Below, one piece after another: positions 20,487-30,126 of a stretch of DNA of 64,000 nt. The notes below the pieces were generated by a model. The model did not search any database, was not told the origin of the DNA, and saw only the letters and a list, made by a program, of their open reading frames with translations. Every line of letters begins with the position of its first letter. The stretch's first letter is position 1. Origin of the DNA: Bufo bufo (taxonomy: Eukaryota; Chordata; Amphibia; Anura; Bufonidae); assembly GCF_905171765.1 (NCBI RefSeq), contig NC_053392.1, positions 31,736,192 to 31,800,191 on the forward strand, written 5' to 3'. The position numbers and the translations under genes are program-made.

Positions 20487-22066
20487 TACAGTGAATATAA
20501 AAAGTCTACAAACCCTGTTAAAATGTCAAGTTTCTGTGATGTAAAAAAATGAGACAAAAATAAATTATTTCGGAACTTTTTCCACCTTTAATGTGATCTA
20601 TAAACCGTGCCACTCAATTGAAAAACAAACTGAAATCTTTTAGGTGGAGGGAAGAAAAGAAAAAAAAAAAAAAATAATGTGCTTGCATAGTCTTATAACT
20701 GGGGATGTAGCTGTGTTCAGAATTAAGCAATCACATTCAAAATCATGTTAAATAGGAGTCAGCATACACCTGCCATCATTTAAAGTGCCTCTGATTAACC
20801 CCAAATAAAGTTCATCTGCTCTAGTTGGTCTTTCTTGAAATTTTCTTAGTCACATCCCACAGCAAAAGCCATGGTCCACAGAAAGCTTCCAAAGCATCAG
20901 AGGGATCTCATTGTTAAAAGGTATCAGTCAGGAGAAGGGTACAAAAGAATTTCCAAGGCATTACATATACCATGGAACACAGTAAAAACAGTCGTCATCA
21001 TCAAGTGGAGAAAATATGGCACAATAGTGACATTACCAAGAACTGGACGTCCCTCCAAAATTGATGAAAAGACGAGAAGAAAACTGGTCTGGGAGGCTAC
21101 CAAGAGACCTACAGCAACATTAAAGGAGCTGCAGGTATATCTGGTAAGTACTGGCTGTGTGGTACATGTGACAACAATCTCCCATATTCTTCATATGTCT
21201 GGGCTATGGGGTAGAGTGGCAAGACGAAAGCCTTTTCTTACAAAGAAAAATATCCAAGCCAGGCTACATTTTGCAAAAACACATCTGAAGTCTCCCAAAA
21301 GCATGTGGGAAAAAGTGTTATGGTCTGATGAAACCAAGGTTGAACTTTTTGGCCATAATTCCAAAAGATATGTTTTGTGCACCGTACCCACAGTGAAGCA
21401 TGGTGGTGGCAGCATCATGCTTTCGGGCTGTTTTTCTTCAGCTGGAATTGGGGCCTTAGTTAAGCTAGAGGGAATTATGAACAGTTCCAAATACCAGTCA
21501 ATATTGGCACAAAGCCTTCAGGCTTCTACTAGAAAGCTGAACATGAAGAGGAACTTCATCTTTCAGCATGACAACGACCCAAAGCATACATCCAAATCAA
21601 CAAAGGAATGGCTTCACCAGAAGAAGATTAAAGTTTTGGAATGGCCCAGCCAGAACCCAGACCTGAATCCGATTGAAAATCTGTGGGGTGATCTGAAGAG
21701 GGCTGTGCACAGGAGATGCCCTTGCAATCTGACAGATTTGGAGTGTTTTTGCAAAGAAGAGTGGGCAAATCTTGCCAAGTCAAAATGTGTCATGCTGAAT
21801 GCTGATAGACTCATACCCAAAAAGACTGAGTGCTGTAATAAAATTAAAAGGTGCTTCAATAAAATATTAGTTATGCAACCATATTATTTTATTTTTATAT
21901 ATTTTTTTCCCTCTACCTAAAAGATTTCAGTTTGTTTTTCAATTGAGTTGTACAGTTTATAGGTCACATTAATGGTGGAAAAAGTTCTGAAATGATTTAA
22001 CTTTGTCTCATTTTTTTTACATCACAGAAACCTGACATTTTAACAGTAGACTTTTTATATCCACTG
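20487..22066 (+). mobile_element. Tc1-like element, full length
   Basis: Ends CAGTGAATATAAAAAGTCTA and the complement of CTTTTTATATCCACTG are flanked by TA (20485-20486, 22067-22068). On the right it sits in a TA within hAT-A coding sequence. The left flank is not hAT-A, which points to rearrangement. Confidence 0.92.
20871..21920 (+). CDS. Tc1 transposase DD34E, open but internally deleted
   Basis: This 349-codon open frame has N-terminal helix-turn-helix motifs (LPKHQRDLIVKRYQSG), a GRPSK hinge and the catalytic DDE domain. WSDETK, HDNDPKH and [11 protein letters not shown] give the triad with 34-residue spacing. The usual block between KRYVW and TVKHGGGS is shortened (KRYVLCTVPTVKHGGGS) by about 15 residues compared with family members, between the first and second Asp. 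The C-terminus after LIPKKTECCNK appears to read into 3' sequence. The frame is unbroken, but the in-frame deletion probably inactivates it. Confidence 0.8.
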   Translation: MVHRKLPKHQRDLIVKRYQSGEGYKRISKALHIPWNTVKTVVIIKWRKYGTIVTLPRTGRPSKIDEKTRRKLVWEATKRPTATLKELQVYLVSTGCVVHVTTISHILHMSGLWGRVARRKPFLTKKNIQARLHFAKTHLKSPKSMWEKVLWSDETKVELFGHNSKRYVLCTVPTVKHGGGSIMLSGCFSSAGIGALVKLEGIMNSSKYQSILAQSLQASTRKLNMKRNFIFQHDNDPKHTSKSTKEWLHQKKIKVLEWPSQNPDLNPIENLWGDLKRAVHRRCPCNLTDLECFCKEEWANLAKSKCVMLNADRLIPKKTECCNKIKRCFNKILVMQPYYFIFIYFFPST

Positions 22067-22068
22067 TA

Positions 22069-22543
22069 GCTGTGGGATGCCCTTCTGGGAGAAATATTTC
22101 CTACCGGGGAATTTCCATTGTGGTTTTCCAATGGCCACAAATTTTTTAAAGGCCTCCAAGTCCACTAGTTTATATGGCAGTAGTTGGCGGGCTAGCAGTT
22201 CCGACAAGCCATCGGTGAGCCATTGGGCAATATTGTTATCCGGCGTCAACAAATTTTTACACTTGAACATTTGGGCCACTGAAGCCTGCCTTCTGCCAGA
22301 TGAACGCGATGACGGCACGGTGGAAGGTGGAGTGGAGGAAAAATGGGAGGAGAAGAAGAGGCAGGACGTGGAGCGCCGGGAGTGTGGCTTTGTTGGTTCT
22401 GACGACGTTGCTTCCACTGGGCTCGGTGATGGGAGGCCAGGTGCCTTCTTAAGGCGGTCATCCCTAGATGAGTGTTGGGCTTACCGTGACTTATACGTTG
22501 ACAGCACAGGCTGCAGATGGCAACACTATTGTCAGCAGCTGAC
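22069..22543 (-). pseudogene. hAT-A transposase, BED finger and central part, inverted
   Basis: Reading the minus strand from 22543: SAADNSVAICSLCCQ, then HLGMTALRRHLASHH completes the BED zinc finger (CxxC ... HxxxxH) begun at 17450-17496. It continues into the Ser/Pro linker and a core start (LLARQLLPYKLV, FKKFVAIGKPQW) matching residues around 375-405 of the intact hAT at 47157. A Tc1 insertion cuts it after GIPQL. The piece is inverted relative to its N-terminal half and starts with CAGCTGAC, the complement of the GTCAGCTG duplication. Confidence 0.85.
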
Positions 22544-22630
22544 TAGTGTTGATCGAGCACCAAAGTGCTCGTGTGCTTGGGTTCTTGAGTAGAACACTTT
22601 GCGATGCTTAGGTGCTCTACCGAGCGGAAA
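22544..22630 (+). mobile_element. hAT terminus (TAGTGTTGATCGAGC), other end of the split element
   Basis: TAGTGTTGATCGAGCACCAA follows CAGCTGAC. It is the expected partner of the terminus at 17497 but points in the same direction, so an inversion separates them. Confidence 0.7.
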
Positions 22631-23730
22631 AGAATGGTGTGGCATTAAACAAGCAGGAAGTGCTCAAACCCACATGCAGTTGTGCATATATATATAGGGG
22701 AGCAAATCCTGCACTTGTGGCCCGTTGCTAATGACGATCCTCAGCAAAAATGCATACAGTGGAGGATGCCCGCAGCAAACCACAAGTTCCACAATAGACA
22801 TCCTACACAAGATAGCAATTATGTGGATGTGATAATCAATATAGCAATATAACAAAATAATAGCAAAGACAGGTGCACTCTGCGGTCTTACTAAACCCTC
22901 AAACTGATTTTAAAATTGAGAGATTAGCCAACATATCCTACGGTGTAGGACATGTCTGATCCCGAGCACCGCGCCAAGGTTTCTCAAGTAGCTCGGGGAC
23001 CTAACACTCACCTACCTGTGCCGTATGGGCAATACCAGGAGCCAGTGGGCAAATTACAGGAGCATGAGGCCGACTCACAAACAACTCACCAGTTACCTCC
23101 AGCATGTAACCATGCAAGCAATGGGAGGAGGGAGGAGTCTGCAAGTCCCACTCAAGACTGGCTTATAAGGCCCAGGCCTCACAGGTGCACCTAAATGTAG
23201 CCTGTAGATGGAAAGCAGGCACATTTAAATTGGAGTTTATACACCTCCAGGCATCTCTATAAATACAAACTGAAAAGAATGGCGTGGCATTAAACAAGCA
23301 GGAAATGCTCAAACCCACATGCAGTTGTGCATATATATATATAGGGGAGCAAATCCTGCACTTGTGGCCCGTTGCTAATGATGATCCCCAGCAAAAATGC
23401 ATACAGTGGAGGATGCCCGCAGTGAACCACAAGTACCACAATAGACATCCTACACAAGATAGCAATTATGTGGATGTGATAATCAATATAGCAATATAAC
23501 AAAATAATAGCAAAGACAGGTGCACTCTGCGGTCTTACTAAACCCTCAAACTAATTTTAAAATTGAGAGATTAGTCAACATATCCTACGGTGTAGGACAT
23601 GTCTGAGCCCGAGCACCGCGCCAAGGTTTCTCAAGTAGCTTGGGGACCTAACACTCACCTACCTGTGCTGTATGGGCAATACCAGGAGCCAGTGGGCAAA
23701 TTACAGGAGCATGAGGCCGAGCACAATGGA
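22630..23730 (+). repeat. Tandem duplication, ~647-bp unit
   Basis: Unit 1 (22630-23276) and unit 2 (23277-about 23730) share gtggcattaaacaagcagga, catgcagttgtgcatatata, cctacggtgtaggacatgtc and acaggagcatgaggccga. Unit 2 is cut at the last of these. Differences are few. Function unknown; the unit may be a retroelement terminal repeat. No coding region. Confidence 0.8.
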
Positions 23731-23934
23731 AGTCAATGGGAGAACCCGAGCATTAAACCAGGCACCCCCTGCTCTAAAGAGGAGAGGGTGTCGGGACTCT
23801 AATTTGGCTTAGGAGTCCCTGCTCTGAATCCATATATAGCTACAGGTATGTCCATATATGGAGTCAGTGCTTGGGGACACCCCAGTGTATTTAAATATAA
23901 TTTAGCCTGTATTTCAGAAAAGTTTCTGCCGGGA
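23731..23934 (+). mobile_element. Internal hAT-associated sequence
   Basis: It contains ggcttaggagtccctgctct and cttggggacaccccagtgta, which also occur at 17670-17750. So the same hAT-associated sequence is present twice in direct orientation. Confidence 0.5.
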
Positions 23935-24179
23935 TTTAATCTCACAACCTTCTGCATTAGAGGCAAGGCACTAAACCACTCAGCTATAATAGCTGCATAG
24001 CCAGTTATTTAAAGAAAAAAAAAAAAAAAAAATATGAGTCTTCTACTGTAGAGGAATACTTACTACTAAGTCTCATATATATTTTTTTTTTTTTAAGTGA
24101 CTGGCTATGCAGCTATATAGTGTAGTGGTTGTTAAAGTTCTGAGCTGTGATGCAGAAGCTGTGAGTTCAAATTCTGTCA
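23935..24179. repeat. Inverted pair of tRNA-like sequences, copy 2
   Basis: The same design as at 20085-20400: a minus-strand module (about 23990-23940, box sequence ccgggatttaatctcac) and a plus-strand module (about 24105-24179) with tagtgtagtggttgttaaag and gagttcaaattctgtca. The second PLE dimer is inserted exactly after the plus module's B-box region. A short remnant of the module's 3' flank resumes at 26283-26334. Confidence 0.7.
24166..24179 (+). repeat. Target-site duplication of PLE dimer 2 (left)
   Basis: TTCAAATTCTGTCA, matched by TTCAAATCCTGTCA at 26283-26296 (one mismatch). Confidence 0.75.
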
Positions 24180-24644
24180 GTAGAAAAGCCCCAGAGGGGA
24201 GAGTGTCAGTATCTAAAACATAACTTTTAATAAGATATAACAATAAAAAACACCACTGTGATGCAATATGCCAAATAAATTAGAGGTCGAAGCCTGGTAC
24301 CCCAGCACTGGTAGATAAATAAAAATCCTGCTCCACCTAGGATAGGTACGAGCAGTCTTTCCAGACCAATATGTATGGTGGGACCAGGAGAGGTTTCAAG
24401 GGAGGCAAATCCGGAGGACATCAGATGTAGGTCCACTGGATAGCCAAGGTGGCCGACGGGGTCTGTATAGATGAAGGAGATCTGTGTACTAATATACCCT
24501 ATTCAAGGAGAAGTGGCCGAGTTTCATTCTACCTATCTATACAGAGCACCTGCACTGATAGGGGTGACCTCGTCCGGATACCTATCCCTTCTCGAGCCTA
24601 ATCCCTAAATCTTAAGGTAATCGTGACCAGCTAGATGAGCTCCT

Positions 24645-24700
24645 GATGACGTCCCGACGTGGCATGTTTCTGTCCGTGTCGACTCTTCAGGGGAAATCAT
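24645..24700 (-). ncRNA. Hammerhead ribozyme of PLE dimer 2
   Basis: Read on the minus strand: outer stem I GATGA, inner stem I TCCC, core CTGAAGA, stem II GTC-gacacg-GAC, GAAA, a short stem III hairpin, GTC cleavage triplet, then GGGA and TCATC closing both parts of stem I. The internal loop in stem I is where natural hammerheads make tertiary contacts. All core nucleotides (CUGANGA, GAAA, GUC) are present. Confidence 0.7.
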
Positions 24701-25040
24701 ACAAAAGGGAAAAAGGAACGCCGCAGGTATACAGCCTGCAGTGGCTAATAGGTCAAAGCTAAATGCCCCTCGGGTAGGAGGATGCATGCGTCCAAAGGAC
24801 CCGCACAATTTAGGATTATCACATCCTCCTGACCCATTAGCTTAGGATTATCATATTATTTGGACGCATTTAAGATTTAGGGCCAGGTATTCAGACGGGG
24901 TCGCCCCTATCTGGGCAGGTGCTCTGTATAGATAGATAGAATGAAACTAGCCCCCTTCCCCTTGAATAGGGTATATTAGGGCACAGAGCTGTTTCATCTA
25001 TACAGACCCCGTCGACCACCTTGGCTATACAGTGGACCTA

Positions 25041-25968
25041 CAGTGCTGCCCATAATTATTCATACCCCAGGCAAATTTTGACTTAAAGTTACTTTTATTC
25101 AACCAGCAAGTAATTTCTTGACCTTTGCAAAAGCTCATCTGGACAAAGAAGAAGACTTCTGGTCTTCTGTGTTATGGTCAGATGAAACAAAAATTGAATT
25201 GTTTGGTCACAATGATGTTTCCTTCATTTGGCGTAAAAAAGGAGAAGCCTTCAACCCAAAGAACACCATCCCCACTGTCAAAAATGCTGGTGGGAACCTA
25301 ATGCTTTGGGGGTGTTTTTCAGCCAATGGACCAGGGAGCCTAATCACAGTAAACAACACCATAAAAAAAAGAGCAATACATGAGGATTCTCAACGACAAC
25401 ATCAGGCAGTCTGCAGAGAAACTTGGCCTTGGGCACCAGTGGACATTTCAGCATGACAATGACCCAAAACGCAAAGCAAAAGTGGTGAAGAAATGGTTTG
25501 CAGACAGGAACATTAACGTTTTGGAGTGGCCCAGCCAGAGTCCAGACTTGAATCCAATTGATAATCTGTGGAGGGAGCAATAGATCAGGGTGATGGCAAG
25601 AAGACCCTCCAATCTGAAAGATTTGGAGCTCATTGCTAAAGATGAATGGGCAAAAATACCTGTGGAGACATGCAAAAAGCTGGTCTGCAATTATAGGAAG
25701 CATTTGATTGCTGTAATAGCCAATAAAGGCTTTTCTATTGATTATTGAGAAGGGTATGAATAATTTTGGACTGGACACTTTTTTTGCTCAAATGTAAATA
25801 AAAGCTGAAATTTTTTTTTTCCCTCCACAATAATGCATCTTGTACATCGTCTTATTATCTATTGGGAGACACCTATGTCATTTCCCGTCAAAAAATTACT
25901 TGCTGGTTGAATAAAAGTAACTTTAAGTGAAAATTTGCCAGGGGTATGAATAATTATGGGCAGCACTG
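25041..25968 (+). mobile_element. Tc1-like element, internally deleted (928 bp)
   Basis: Inverted ends CAGTGCTGCCCATAATTATT and complement, with TA at 25039-25040 and 25969-25970. The N-terminal DNA-binding part of the transposase is missing. Inserted into the plus arm of PLE dimer 2. Confidence 0.92.
25118..25583 (+). pseudogene. Tc1 transposase pseudogene
   Basis: The first frame (25118 on) has the catalytic start VLWSDETKIELFGHND and GGNLMLWGCFSANGPG. A frameshift near 25370 moves to a second frame with [17 protein letters not shown] and [11 protein letters not shown], then a stop after WREQ. The third catalytic residue is Asp where the Tc1 family has Glu. The N-terminal helix-turn-helix domains are deleted, so it cannot work. 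Confidence 0.88.
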
Positions 25969-26282
25969 TACCTCTGATGTCCTCCGGATTTGCCTCCCTT
26001 GAAACCTCTCCTGGTCCCACCACACGTATTGGTCTGGTAAGACTGCTCGGACCTATACTAGGTAGGGCAGGATTTTTCTTTATCTATCAGTGCTGGGGTA
26101 CCAGGCGTGGACCCCTAATTTTTTTAGGATATTGCATCACAGTGGTGTTTTTTATTGTTATATCTTATTAAAAGTTATGTTTTAGATACTGACACTCTCC
26201 CCTCTGGGGCTTTTCTACTGCTTGTATATTGGAGTGCTTTATTGAGCCTATACACATTTAGAGCTCAATTTGTTGATACTAT

Positions 26283-26334
26283 TTCAAATCCTGTCACAAA
26301 CTTTTTCAGAAATAGAGGCTAAACTTAATTTAAA
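26283..26334 (+). mobile_element. Remnant of the tRNA-like/hAT host sequence between two PLE dimers
   Basis: ttcaaatcctgtcacaaact then ttcagaaatagaggctaaac, colinear with 20350-20385. It holds the right duplication of dimer 2 (26283-26296), 24 free bases, and the left duplication of dimer 3 (26321-26334). Confidence 0.7.
26321..26334 (+). repeat. Target-site duplication of PLE dimer 3 (left)
   Basis: AAACTTAATTTAAA, identical to 33999-34012. Confidence 0.85.
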
Positions 26335-27030
26335 TAATATTGGAGATATGGCACTCAATATCTGGAAAATTTTTGCTCAAAACAAGTCACTTTATTGGTG
26401 CAATAAAATATTTAAAATGTCATACAAAGTACGTAATTTGTGCAGAATTTAAATAACATAATAATAAAAAGTCACAATCGACAATATAAAAAATCACTTA
26501 TAGTGTATATATAAACACACATCAGACAGCAAATGGGTACTTGTCTGTAATCTGATTGAATAGGTCCAGAAGGTTAAATTCTCAACACTAGAGCACTGAA
26601 TGTGTTATTGCTCAATAGTTTTCAATGAGAAATGTCACCATTGATTCGGTATATATCACCGATTATCATTATTATAGTGCAGTCGCAGGATTTTCTGATT
26701 TAATAATAGGAGTTATTCCGAATATATATATATCACAGTTCATGGAACTTATCGGATTAAAGTTCAGAAGATGTTAGCTTTAGGTGGCGTCCCACCTTTT
26801 GTTTCAAGCTATTTAAATCCCTTACCTCCACTTCTCAATGCGGTTTTTTCAATCACCGTTTCCTCAGCGTCCCAAATATTCGATTTCTCCTTACTTGTAA
26901 ATCAGAATGTCTCACTCTGAGGAGTTTTTGAACTTGATATAGGACGAGTTTATCACTTAGGAGGTTATTGGTAAGGGAGGTGTAGCTGTAGATCTCCTTG
27001 CGTACGCCAAAAATGGTGGTAATGTCGGGT

Positions 27031-27097
27031 CCAGGTTCCTCCCAGACGCGTTTCGAAGTCCCAAGGGGTGCTGACTTCTTCCTCAGTGGTGACCTGG
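27031..27097 (-). ncRNA. Hammerhead ribozyme, minus arm of PLE dimer 3
   Basis: Same sequence and fold as the plus-arm copy at 33137-33203, in reverse orientation: CTGAGGA core, 6-bp stem II GAAGTC/GACTTC, GAAA and GCGTC cleavage region, stem I closed by CCAGG/CCTGG. Confidence 0.8.
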
Positions 27098-27762
27098 CTC
27101 CCCCTAAACCACCTTTTTTATACCATCTTTGTTGATTGGTTCCAAATATCTCAAAGATCAGTCCTGGATCACAATCCAGGTACCATAGTGACAAAATCTG
27201 GTCTGGATTATTACAATGTACTATACTCAAAAATTGAATATTTTAATGATGAAGTAAATTCAATCAGCAATATAGCTCCCACATTTCTTCCATCAATATA
27301 ATACATCGAAATCTTGCTATTTTTGAAAAAAACGCATATGCGGTAATGATGCGATTTCCATGCGTTTTTTTTTATTTATTTTTTTTATGGTCGATGCGTT
27401 TTTTTCAGAAAAGCTGCTGAAATTACATCCTTAGTCATTTACATAAGGGATTTAATGTTATTTGCTTCCTTACTCTCATTATTCACAATAACATGAATTA
27501 AAATGTATAAATGAATATAAAAAAATATTTAATTAATAAAAGATGTAATAAATAAGTGCACCTTCGCATATTTTTTCATCTGAGAATAGGTGAATCAAAC
27601 TGACACAGTCCAATATGGAGGACTGTTGTCAGATTAGATGAACACAAGATTGTGGCTGAATGGGCGGTGGGTGCCGTCCACCAAGGCACGGGCAGATGTA
27701 CGTACTTAATATACCATCTGACCATGTGTCGGTGGAAGGCAACCACCCCAGGCTTTAATCTG

Positions 27763-30126
27763 CTACAAGAAGCCAAAGATTTCTAACTCTGCATTTAATC
27801 CATGTGGTATAAGGGTGTCCAGTTCAAAAATCCATCTCGATTCTATTCTGGACATTTTCTCCACATGGTTACCTCCTCTCCAATCTACTTCCACTTTCTC
27901 TATTGCTGCAAAACATAGATCTGTTTGTTGACCATGATGTTCTTTGAAATGTTTTGACAGTGGGTGGTCCATGTGGCCTTTCCTGATATTATTGAGATGT
28001 TCTGCAATTCTTTTCTTTAATGTTCTTTTTGTCCTTCCCACATAGATTTTATTGCATGGGCAACTTATTGTATAAATGACACTAGTAGTATTACATGTGA
28101 GGTATTCTTTTATTTTATGTCTGAGTTGATTAGTCGGGGATATTATTTCCTGTGTCTTTCGTGGGAACTTAGTCGATCGGCAGTTAATACAGGTGCCACA
28201 TCTATAGAAACCTTTGATATCTAACATTGCCTGTATCGTGGGTTTGTTGATTTTCTCCTTTTTTATTGTAGGGGCTACCTTTAATCCTAAATTGGGGGCC
28301 TTACTGTACACAATGTGTGGTGTAATCGGGATCAATGAGCCTATCAATCTATCTTCTTTAAGAAAATGCCAATGTTTTTTAATTATATGTTGTATTTTTC
28401 GGTATTGGGCATTAAAGGGTAAGACCATTCTCATAGTCCCCTCATCTTTATTTTTCTTTTTCACTTTAGTTGGATTGAAGAAGGATTTTCTGTCTAATTC
28501 TCTCACCTTACTTAGTGATGAGTCTACTAAAATTTCCGGGTATTCTCTAGTTACAAATTGTTCCTTCATTTTGCATGCTTCCTCTTCAAATTGCTCCTCT
28601 TTAGTGCAATTACGTTTTATGCGTCGGAACTGTCCATATGGTATATTTAGTAGCCATCTAGGTAGATGTCCGCTGGTATAGGGGATAATACTATTTTTCG
28701 CAACCTCCTTCAGAAAGGTATTACAGATTACTTTCTCTCCTTCAATTTGGATATTTAAGTCCAAGAATTCGATGTTTCCATCATATATCTTGGATGAAAG
28801 GTGTATATTTCTGTCATTCCTATTTAATCCATCTATGAAGGAGGCTAGCGAACTAGTGTCCCCATTCCATACTAGAATAATGTCGTCAATGTACCTATAC
28901 CATAGTACCAGGTCCGTCCCCAGTCGTGGTAAAATACACCTCTCCTCCCAATCTGCCATGAAGAGGTTCGCATAACTGGGGGCGAACCTGGCGCCCATGG
29001 CGGTACCGCACTTTTGCACATAAAAACTTGAGCCAAAACAAAAATAATTATGAGACAAAATGAAGTTTACACTTTCTTCTAGGAAGCTTATCTGTTCTTT
29101 TTTGAGTCTACCTTCCATTAATAATTGATCCTTCATAGCTATCGTCCCTTGTTGGTGGTCAATAATTGTGTATAATGACCGTACATCTAATGTGCACATT
29201 GTCCACTTGGGGTCAAATTTTAACTTCTCTAGAATGTCTATAACTTGTGTCGTATCTCGGATGTAAGTTTTCATATTTTTTACTGTTGGCTGTAGATGGG
29301 TATCAATATATTTTGACAAATTACTTGTGATAGAACCAATTCCGGAAATTATGGGTCGGCCGGGTGGTTGTGTTGGGTTCTTATGTAACTTCGGCAGACA
29401 GTAAAAAATTGGCATTCTTGCCTGTGTATCACATATGAATTCATACTCTTGTCTATTTATTATATTTTGGGAGAGTCCTCTTTCACACAATTGTTTCAAC
29501 TCCTCTTGATAGACTTTAGTCGGATAAACTTTTACTCTCATATATGTACTCTCATCCTCCAATTGTTTAAGACATTCCTTGTTGTAATCTTCCTCACCCC
29601 AAATAACAATGGCCCCTCCCTTATCTGCCGATCTAATCACTATTTTTTCTTTCATTTGTAGTTCCTTTATAGCTTTTATTTCTTGATTCGAAATATTACA
29701 TCCCCTATTGTTATTTTTGATCTTTCTTAGATCATATTCAACTGATTGACGGAAAGCAATTATTTCCTGACTTAATTCCTGTATAGGATACTTCTTAGAT
29801 TTCTTTTTTAAATCCGTGCGGGTATATTCTTGTATAACCGTCACTGGTCTCTCCACAGGGTTTTTAAGGTGGTATTTTTTAAGACATAACTTTCTAACAA
29901 ATTTCTCGACGCCAATATAGGCATCGAAATGGTTTAATTTCTGCGTAGGTGCAAACTTAAGCCCCTTATTTAATAAACGCATCTGTGCTTCTGTAAGTGT
30001 TGTATTACTTAAATTGACCACTAAATTTTGTGTCATATCTTCTATCTGTGTTTTCGTGCCCCTCTTCCCCTTTCCCTGTCGTATCTTCTTCTTTTTCCCT
30101 CCCAATGTGTATCTCTCTATCTCCAT
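27763..30126 (-). CDS. Penelope-like reverse transcriptase with GIY-YIG endonuclease
   Basis: An intact 787-codon frame counted from the ATG at 30126; the frame stays open to 30201, but that part is antisense of the other arm. It would reverse-transcribe element RNA at a nicked target. Conserved blocks: RSADKGGAIVIW (about 167), LPKLHKNP and GRPIISGIGS (about 245), palm motif A LDVRSLYT (Asp about 314), motif B GTAMGARFAPSYAN, motif C YIDD (about 412-415), FLDLNI, a Cys linker YRCGTCINC (about 640) and a C-terminal GIY-YIG nuclease VIYTI...IYVGRT...R..EH (about 683-770). The true start is uncertain because the ATG lies at the palindrome centre, so N-terminal truncation is likely. All visible catalytic residues are kept. 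Confidence 0.9.
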   Translation of the reverse strand: MEIERYTLGGKKKKIRQGKGKRGTKTQIEDMTQNLVVNLSNTTLTEAQMRLLNKGLKFAPTQKLNHFDAYIGVEKFVRKLCLKKYHLKNPVERPVTVIQEYTRTDLKKKSKKYPIQELSQEIIAFRQSVEYDLRKIKNNNRGCNISNQEIKAIKELQMKEKIVIRSADKGGAIVIWGEEDYNKECLKQLEDESTYMRVKVYPTKVYQEELKQLCERGLSQNIINRQEYEFICDTQARMPIFYCLPKLHKNPTQPPGRPIISGIGSITSNLSKYIDTHLQPTVKNMKTYIRDTTQVIDILEKLKFDPKWTMCTLDVRSLYTIIDHQQGTIAMKDQLLMEGRLKKEQISFLEESVNFILSHNYFCFGSSFYVQKCGTAMGARFAPSYANLFMADWEERCILPRLGTDLVLWYRYIDDIILVWNGDTSSLASFIDGLNRNDRNIHLSSKIYDGNIEFLDLNIQIEGEKVICNTFLKEVAKNSIIPYTSGHLPRWLLNIPYGQFRRIKRNCTKEEQFEEEACKMKEQFVTREYPEILVDSSLSKVRELDRKSFFNPTKVKKKNKDEGTMRMVLPFNAQYRKIQHIIKKHWHFLKEDRLIGSLIPITPHIVYSKAPNLGLKVAPTIKKEKINKPTIQAMLDIKGFYRCGTCINCRSTKFPRKTQEIISPTNQLRHKIKEYLTCNTTSVIYTISCPCNKIYVGRTKRTLKKRIAEHLNNIRKGHMDHPLSKHFKEHHGQQTDLCFAAIEKVEVDWRGGNHVEKMSRIESRWIFELDTLIPHGLNAELEIFGFL

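Larger units (their letters stand above)
24180..26282. mobile_element. Head-to-head PLE 3'-end dimer 2
   Basis: Two 5'-truncated PLE 3' regions lie in opposite orientation with 3' tails outward. The minus copy runs from about 24868 to 24180 and the plus copy from about 24869 to 26282. Arms share ccaccttggctat, ctgatgtcctccggatttgc and the tail ttaaaagttatgttttagat. The minus copy includes a hammerhead ribozyme (24700-24645). The plus copy extends about 60 bp past the symmetric end and is interrupted by a Tc1. Imperfect 14-bp duplications flank the whole. No RT sequence remains. Confidence 0.7.
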
